Assembly (NCBI GenBank): GCA_003165615.1
Contig: PLWR01000085.1
Location: 1 to 11,264 of the forward strand
Length of the DNA: 11,264 nt
Direction: 5' to 3'
DNA from: Acidobacteriota bacterium
GTDB taxonomy: Bacteria; Acidobacteriota; Terriglobia; UBA7540
How positions within the stretch are numbered: the first letter of the stretch is position 1; each line of letters starts with the position of its first letter. The notes beneath the pieces are model-generated. The model worked only from the letters and a program-made list of their open reading frames with translations, did no database searches and was not told the origin of the DNA. The position numbers were made by a program, and so were the translations under genes. Positions 7,331-11,264 of this stretch are shown piece by piece.

Positions 7331-7332
7331 AA

Positions 7333-7437
7333 ATTTTGGATTTTAGATTTTGGATTTTGGATTGACGACCACAAATGGCACAGAGACATTACACACGGAG
7401 ATCGAAATCGTCTAATCCAAAATCTAAAATCCAAAAT
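7333..7437. repeat. 24-nt perfect inverted repeat between ssnA and the PLP enzyme gene
   Basis: Arms 7333-7356 and 7414-7437 are exact reverse complements, AT-rich and built from repeats of ATTTTGGATTTTAG. The 57-nt interval includes ACCACAAATGGCACAGAGAC, a decayed relative of the repeat type found before ssnA. The first arm begins just after the ssnA stop, so a transcript could fold here, but no U-run follows a GC-rich stem as in a classical terminator. Confidence 0.85.
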
Positions 7438-7451
7438 AGATCAATGACCCG

Positions 7452-8828
7452 ATGACCCAATCACTCAATTCCGCCTTCATTCCCGGTCCAACCTACGCAG
7501 AGATGCTCGACCCCGCGACCTTGCCGGCCGCCCTGAGGAATAAGGCTGTGGCTGCGGCGCGAGGCGATGAGCTTGATCCTGCCAATCTCTTCAACATAAC
7601 CTGGCGCGGGCCGGACCAGGGCATTCGCCACGTGCTTCTGCCCAAAGAGCTAACGGGAGTGAAGGCGAACATTGTGGTCATGGTGGGACACTTCTTTCCT
7701 TCCGGCAGCCACAAGGTGGGGCCCGCCTACTCCACGCTGATGGAAGGTGAATTATCCGGAGAGATTGAGCCTGGAAAGAGCACCACGATCGGTCCCTCCA
7801 CCGGGAATTTCGGCATTGGCGTGGCGTACGTTTCCCGGCTCAAGGGTTATCCCGCCATCGTCATCATGCCGGAAGGGATGAGCGCGGAGCGCTACGAGCG
7901 AATCCGCCATTATGGCGGGCAGCTTGACCTTACGCCGGGCTCGGAGAGTGACGTTATCCTGGTGCTGGAGCGCACTCTGGAATATCGCCAGGACCCGCGC
8001 AATAAGGTGCTGGCGCAATTTGAGCTGCTTCCGAATTACCGGTTCCACCGCCATGTTACCGGGCGCAGCGCGCTGGAGGCAGCAAGGCCTTATGGAAATG
8101 GCCGAGTCGCTTTGTTCGCGGCGGCGCCGGGATCCGCCGGGACGCTGGCGGCGGGCGACGAAATCAAGTCGGCCTACCCGGAATGCCTGGTCGCCGCGCT
8201 GGAACCGCGGGAGTGCTCCACGCTCTTCAACAATGGGTTTGGCAGCCATCGTATTGAAGGCATCGGCGACAAGATGGTGACGCTCATCCACAACGTCTTG
8301 ACCACCGACTATGTGGTAATGATCCACGATGATGATTGCGTGATGGGGCTGGAGTTGCTCGAACGCCGGCAGCACGGCATCGAACCGTTCCTCGGTTTGC
8401 CCGCGGGATCGCTTAAATGCTTCCAGGGATTGTTCGGTGTATCGGGCATCTGCAATATCCTGGGCGCGATTCGCATGGCGCGGTTCCTGAATCTCGGTTC
8501 GGATGACAATGTGGTGACGATTGCCACTGACGGCTTTGACCGGTACCCCTCCGTGCTCGCGGACCTCGAACGGCGGCGACCGCTCCGCGTCAGCGAACTC
8601 GACGCGCGCATTGAAGAAGTCTTCCGCGGCGGCAGAGCGGAAGATATCCTGGATGTGCGCCCGCAGGAACAGAAGGAGCGGCTCTTCGGCTACAAACAAG
8701 AAGTTTGGACCAATTTCGGCTATTCCCTGCACTACCTGGAAGGCATGAAATCCCAGTCCTTCTGGGACGGAGAGTTCAGCAAGATCGCAGAAATTGATTC
8801 GAATCTGGTCAAGGAGCGAGGGCAGTAG
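7452..8828 (+). CDS. Fold-type-II PLP-dependent enzyme (cysteine synthase/lyase-like)
   Basis: A 458-aa pyridoxal-phosphate enzyme of the tryptophan-synthase-beta/cysteine-synthase fold. The Schiff-base lysine is K88 in PSGSHKVGPAYS. N119 in PSTGNFGIG matches the Asn that contacts the PLP 3'-hydroxyl. The phosphate cup is G227-S-A-G-T231 in AAPGSAGTLAAGDE. The C-terminal 130 or so residues extend beyond a usual CysK (about 310 aa). It is not a recognisable YgeX/DpaL (diaminopropionate ammonia-lyase, about 400 aa), although it stands in the cluster where ygeX would be expected. Fold-type-II enzymes commonly eliminate or replace a beta-substituent of an amino acid, so it may finish the pathway by releasing ammonia from a diaminopropionate- or serine-like product (inference). 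Start ATG 7452; no Shine-Dalgarno. An ATG at 7444 is out of frame. Confidence 0.82.
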   Translation: MTQSLNSAFIPGPTYAEMLDPATLPAALRNKAVAAARGDELDPANLFNITWRGPDQGIRHVLLPKELTGVKANIVVMVGHFFPSGSHKVGPAYSTLMEGELSGEIEPGKSTTIGPSTGNFGIGVAYVSRLKGYPAIVIMPEGMSAERYERIRHYGGQLDLTPGSESDVILVLERTLEYRQDPRNKVLAQFELLPNYRFHRHVTGRSALEAARPYGNGRVALFAAAPGSAGTLAAGDEIKSAYPECLVAALEPRECSTLFNNGFGSHRIEGIGDKMVTLIHNVLTTDYVVMIHDDDCVMGLELLERRQHGIEPFLGLPAGSLKCFQGLFGVSGICNILGAIRMARFLNLGSDDNVVTIATDGFDRYPSVLADLERRRPLRVSELDARIEEVFRGGRAEDILDVRPQEQKERLFGYKQEVWTNFGYSLHYLEGMKSQSFWDGEFSKIAEIDSNLVKERGQ

Positions 8829-8960
8829 GTATCAGGCGCCGGTATCAGGGGCTGGGTGTTGGTGGAATTTTGAATTTGGAATTATGAATTGCTGCCAACA
8901 CCTAAAATTAGTAACTCATAATTCTAAATACCCATACCGGCCCGCTTACACCTGATACCT
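8827..8960. repeat. Nested inverted repeats between the PLP enzyme gene and pyrR
   Basis: Four nested complementary pairs are visible: AGGTATCAGG 8827-8836 with 8951-8960, CCGGTAT 8839-8845 with ATACCGG 8934-8940, GGTGTTGG 8855-8862 with CCAACACC 8895-8902, and GAATTATGA 8879-8887 with TCATAATTC 8916-8924 (the last two overlap and exclude one another). The spacer is a mosaic of such short repeats (CACCTGATACCTGGCACCTG and similar), starting inside the stop codon of the PLP enzyme gene. Confidence 0.8.
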
Positions 8961-8992
8961 GGCACCTGACACCTAAAACCTGCAACCTGAGT

Positions 8993-8998
8993 TATAAT
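8993..8998 (+). promoter_or_regulatory. Possible -10 box of a pyrR promoter
   Basis: TATAAT matches the sigma-70-type -10 consensus 20 nt before the pyrR ATG. The best -35-like hexamer, CTGACA at 8966-8971, is 21 nt away, which is too far for a standard promoter. The leader would be very short, too short to hold a PyrR-controlled attenuator. Confidence 0.3.
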
Positions 8999-9008
8999 CC
9001 CTCGATTC

Positions 9009-9012
9009 GGAG
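9009..9012 (+). promoter_or_regulatory. Ribosome binding site of pyrR
   Basis: GGAG lies 6 nt before the ATG at 9019, supporting that start. Confidence 0.6.
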
Positions 9013-9018
9013 CGTGCC

Positions 9019-9597
9019 ATGGAAAATGCCAACGTTAAGCCAAAAGTTGCTGCGGTCCGCGAGAAGTCCCAGTTGATGTCGGCTTCGGAAATTGACCGCA
9101 CGCTGGTGCGGCTGGCGAATGAAATCCTGGAGCGCAACAACGGCCTGGCAGGAGTTGTTCTGGTCGGAATCCGGCGGCGAGGAGTTCCGTTGGCAGAACG
9201 TCTGGCCAAGAAGATGATGGAAATCGAAAAGACCGCGCCCCCGGTGGAGACACTCGACATCACCTTCTACCGCGACGACCTCTCGACCGTCGCGCCGAAG
9301 CCGGTGGTCCAGGAAATCCCCCCGGCGTTTACTGTGGAGGCGAAGACGGTGCTCCTGGTGGATGACGTCCTTTACACCGGCCGCACCACGCGAGCCGCAC
9401 TGGATGCCCTGCTGGAACACGGCCGGCCGCAGCGAGTGGACCTGTGCGTCCTGATCGACCGCGGCCATCGCGAGTTGCCCATCCAAGCCAATTATGTGGG
9501 CCGGGTGATTCAAACCTCCGACACCGAGGTTATTGAAGTACGCCTGCGCGAAATAGACAACCAGGAAAAAGTAATGCTCTGCGAGAGAGTTGTTTAG
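9019..9597 (+). CDS. pyrR: PyrR bifunctional pyrimidine regulator/uracil phosphoribosyltransferase
   Basis: A 192-aa type I phosphoribosyltransferase of the PyrR family (usual length about 180 aa). The PRPP-binding motif is VLLVDDVLYTGRTT, residues 111-124, with the acidic pair D115-D116. The N-terminal stretch LMSASEIDRTLVRLANEILE, GIRRRGVPLAERLA, and ITFYRDDLSTVAPKP are characteristic of PyrR. Known PyrR proteins bind pyr mRNA in response to UMP/UTP and promote attenuation, and have uracil phosphoribosyltransferase activity. The N-terminus has about 15 extra residues (MENANVKPKVAAVREKSQ), probably flexible. PyrR genes often head a pyrB-pyrC operon; here the next 1.1 kb holds no such gene. 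Upstream is the nitrogen-compound degradation cluster, so a link through uracil or carbamoyl phosphate salvage is possible but unproven. Confidence 0.9.
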   Translation: MENANVKPKVAAVREKSQLMSASEIDRTLVRLANEILERNNGLAGVVLVGIRRRGVPLAERLAKKMMEIEKTAPPVETLDITFYRDDLSTVAPKPVVQEIPPAFTVEAKTVLLVDDVLYTGRTTRAALDALLEHGRPQRVDLCVLIDRGHRELPIQANYVGRVIQTSDTEVIEVRLREIDNQEKVMLCERVV

Positions 9598-9849
9598 ACA
9601 GGATTCGGGAAAGCCTTTGCGGACTGTCATCCTGAGGTGAGGAGCCGCAGGCGGTACTGAGCCCTTCCTGAGTCTCCCTCAGGGTAACCTCCGCGTAGGA
9701 AAAATCTCGCATCGCTATGAAAATACGCAGTTCGAGATTCTAGAGCAGTTTTGATTTAAGTGCTTCCTCCTCCTGTAGCACAGACCGTTAGCGCCAACAC
9801 TGTTCACTGAAGAGGTTGGAGGAAATTATTGATCCATCTGTTCCGGAAA

Positions 9850-9893
9850 GGCCCCCTCACCCCCACTACTTGCAAAACGTGGGTGAGGGGGCC
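9850..9893. repeat. 44-nt palindromic element, copy 2 (inverted)
   Basis: Arms 9850-9862 (GGCCCCCTCACCC) and 9881-9893 (GGGTGAGGGGGCC) make a perfect 13-bp stem with an 18-nt loop. Read on the - strand, it matches the element at 4666-4709 at about 38 of 44 positions, including 14 of 18 loop bases. The single stem difference is a paired A-T to G-C exchange. Confidence 0.85.
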
Positions 9894-9903
9894 CCACGTT
9901 TTT
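9874..9903 (+). terminator. Possible intrinsic terminator downstream of pyrR
   Basis: AAAACGTGGG (9874-9883) pairs with CCCACGTTTT (9893-9902) over 10 bp around a 9-nt loop, with the stem running into the T-run 9899-9903. The A-flanked left side also suits the opposite direction. Its left arm overlaps the right arm of the 13-bp hairpin at 9850-9893, so the two folds exclude each other. The T-run is only five long and largely used in the stem, so termination is uncertain. Confidence 0.4.
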
Positions 9904-9945
9904 GTTTGCCGATTTGCCGAGATGTATATACTTAAATTAAAAATG

Positions 9946-10651
9946 CTTTAGCCCCGCCCTTCCGGCAGCGCCCAATGGTGGTGAGAAGTCAAGGCGAGAT
10001 GGAAAGCCTCACATTCTTCGGGGAACCCGCGCAGCCCTGAAATGAACAATAAACATTCGTGTAACCTGCATTTCTTTTCCGGCCTTCATCATATGAAGTT
10101 ATGAGATTTCCCTACGGTTTCTCATAGTGCAGGTGCGTCGCGAAGAGGGTGCTAAAAATTTAGTTCTTCGAATTGAGACACTTACAAGAGCCGATAATTT
10201 TCCGTAGTTTGGACGCAGGTTTGCGGGTATTATTAGATTTCCTTGGCGAGTCACAATCCATAAAATGAACCAAGATTTGACAATCACAGTTGCAAATCTT
10301 AAGAAGTCCCCGTTTGGATTTCGACGCGGCAAGGCGGGACGTGCAGGGAAGATTGTAGGCCAAAACGACGGCTCCTGTTCATTCTGCGCTCATGAAGCCA
10401 GAGTGGTCTTCGGGGACGGGCGCGTTTATTTGCGTGCTAAAGCCATGTTGAAACAATGAGCGGCATTATTTGTAGCTGGGCGGAAGGACGGGGCTTTACG
10501 GGCCGCGGAAAAACGCCCCACCGCGGACAACCACCCCGCCGTTTAAAATGCTCCCCTCCTCAGATGAGGAGGGGTGGCGCGCCGAGTGCCGGGGTGGTGC
10601 TGATGAGGAAATAAAGGAGCGGCGGGAATAAAGCCCCGCCCTTCCGGCAGC
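9946..10651. repeat. Three copies of a GC-rich 20-mer, two direct and one inverted
   Basis: AGCCCCGCCCTTCCGGCAGC occurs exactly at 9950-9969 and 10632-10651. An inverted, imperfect copy (GCTGGGCGGAAGGACGGGGC with TTTAC following) lies at about 10475-10499. The inverted pair bounds about 550 bp; no target-site duplication or transposase is visible. Confidence 0.75.
10530..10598. repeat. Nested palindrome (cruciform-type repeat)
   Basis: The outer arms ACCACCCCG (10530-10538) and CGGGGTGGT (10590-10598) enclose a near-perfect palindrome, CCCCTCCTCA (10553-10562) and TGAGGAGGGG (10565-10574), separated by 2 nt. It lies in a GC-rich block that also has CCGCGG twice (10503-10508, 10521-10526). 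Confidence 0.8.
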
Positions 10652-10740
10652 CATACGTAATCGTACTTATTAATGCTGTTAGGCACTAGGTAAATGCGGG
10701 ATTCATTTGGGGGGCGATCCCGATTAAACTCCGACCGGAA

Positions 10741-10746
10741 AAGGAG
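10741..10746 (+). promoter_or_regulatory. Ribosome binding site of the TonB-receptor-like gene
   Basis: AAGGAG ends 7 nt before the ATG at 10754 and supports that start. Confidence 0.8.
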
Positions 10747-10753
10747 CCTTGAT

Positions 10754-11264
10754 ATGAAACAAGAGACGAACTGCCAATTCAGTCTGTGGCGGAGCCCTTT
10801 GCTGGCCGCCGTTTTGGCTTTGTTGGTGCTCATCGGCATTCGAGTGCCCTGCCAGGCACAACAAACCGTCGGATCCATTACGGGGACGGTATTTGATGCT
10901 TCGGGCGCCGCCGTCGGCGATGCCGTGGTGAAGGCGCACAATGTAGCCACCAATCTTGAGGTGACGGTGCACGCGGACTCCGGCGGATCCTACTCCATCT
11001 CCAATCTTCCCGTCGGAACGTACGCGTTGAGCTTCACGAAGGAGGGCTTTGAAACCGAGACCCACACCCAGGTTCTGGTTACGAGCGACCGGACCACTAC
11101 GGTCGATGGGCACCTCAAGATCGGCGCCGTGAGCACCACGGTGGAGGTGACGGCTGTAGCGCTAATGAACCAGACGGACGCCACCAACGGCTATGTTGTT
11201 GACCAGTTGACCATTCAGGATACGCCGCTGGGCACCGGAAGCTTCACGCAGCTCGCGATTTTGA
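10754..11264 (+). CDS. TonB-dependent receptor-like outer membrane protein with carboxypeptidase-regulatory-like domain (N-terminal part)
   Basis: The gene runs off the window; 170 codons are visible with no stop. Residues 1-35 are a signal peptide: R13, then the hydrophobic core LLAAVLALLVLIGI, and a likely cleavage after CQA (A35). Residues about 40-133 form a carboxypeptidase-regulatory-like/CnaB beta-sandwich, seen in GSITGTVFDASGAAVGDAVV, SGGSYSISNLPVGTYALSF and the closing VSTTVEVTA. The following VVDQLTIQDTPLGTGSFTQL is the start of the plug-like region in the large Oar-like TonB-dependent proteins (often about 1000 aa or more) that are numerous in Acidobacteriota. Such proteins sit in the outer membrane and are thought to take up or bind large or scarce substrates; the ligand here cannot be told. 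It has its own ribosome binding site and is separated from pyrR by 1.15 kb, so it is probably an independent unit. Confidence 0.85.
   Translation, partial: MKQETNCQFSLWRSPLLAAVLALLVLIGIRVPCQAQQTVGSITGTVFDASGAAVGDAVVKAHNVATNLEVTVHADSGGSYSISNLPVGTYALSFTKEGFETETHTQVLVTSDRTTTVDGHLKIGAVSTTVEVTAVALMNQTDATNGYVVDQLTIQDTPLGTGSFTQLAIL

Larger units (their letters stand above)
9598..10753. other. Gene-poor, repeat-rich region between pyrR and the TonB-receptor-like gene
   Basis: About 1.15 kb without a convincing coding region on either strand. In order it holds: a segment at 9627-9712 (GTCATCCTGAGGTGAGGAGC ... AATCTCGCAT) with short complementary pieces CCTGAGG 9631-9637 and CCTCAGG 9677-9683, of a type I recognise as a common intergenic repeat; the inverted 44-nt palindrome copy (9850-9893) and a possible terminator; three copies of a GC-rich 20-mer (9946-10651); a hairpin TATGAGA/TCTCATA at 10100-10106 and 10120-10126; and a nested palindrome at 10530-10598. 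The AT-rich part (about 10020-10300) shows nothing further that I can name. Confidence 0.75.

Noticed and set aside
7752..8732. 326-aa open frame on the - strand
   Set aside because: It lies antisense to the PLP enzyme gene, which has all its cofactor motifs. Long antisense frames are common in GC-rich genes.
10265..10459. 64-aa open reading frame on the + strand with a CSFC motif
   Set aside because: It has no ribosome binding site and no recognisable family, and lies in a repeat-bounded, gene-poor block. It could be a small gene, but nothing in the sequence supports this beyond the open frame.

Overview
The window looks like chromosomal DNA of a soil or environmental Acidobacteriota-type bacterium. 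The strongest hint is the last gene, a cut-off outer-membrane protein with a signal peptide followed by a carboxypeptidase-regulatory-like (CnaB-type) domain, the N-terminal layout of the large TonB-dependent 'Oar-like' proteins that are abundant in that phylum. The spacers, crowded with palindromic repeats, also fit. This taxonomic reading is inference. All supported genes are on the + strand.

Region 1 (65-8828) is a variant of the gene set known in E. coli as ygeW-ygeX-ygeY ... ygfK-ssnA ('selenium-linked' hydrolases, more recently linked to anaerobic urate/purine breakdown in gut bacteria). Present are ygeY (M20 metallohydrolase), ygfK (iron-sulfur oxidoreductase), ygeW (knotted carbamoyltransferase), ssnA (amidohydrolase) and a fold-type-II PLP enzyme where the family usually has ygeX. 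The genes fit a route that opens, deacylates or decarbamoylates a nitrogen-rich heterocycle-derived compound and ends with a PLP-dependent elimination; the true substrate cannot be read from the sequence. Two points stand out. This YgfK lacks the central FAD/NAD(P)H flavoprotein module of the E. coli protein. SsnA carries an in-frame palindromic insertion of about 78 bp. A MntA-HepT toxin-antitoxin pair sits between ygeY and ygfK, and a possible decayed gene lies between ygfK and ygeW.

Region 2 (9019-9597) is pyrR, a PRPP-binding pyrimidine regulator/uracil phosphoribosyltransferase, with no pyrimidine gene next to it inside the window.

Region 3 (9598-10753) is about 1.15 kb without a convincing gene, rich in hairpins and short repeats, including one inverted copy of a 44-nt palindromic element also found upstream of ygeW, and three copies of a GC-rich 20-mer.

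Region 4 (10754 to the end) is the start of the TonB-dependent-receptor-like gene.

Almost every spacer in the window holds its own kind of tandem or inverted repeat, so the genes are probably not one tightly packed operon even though all point the same way.
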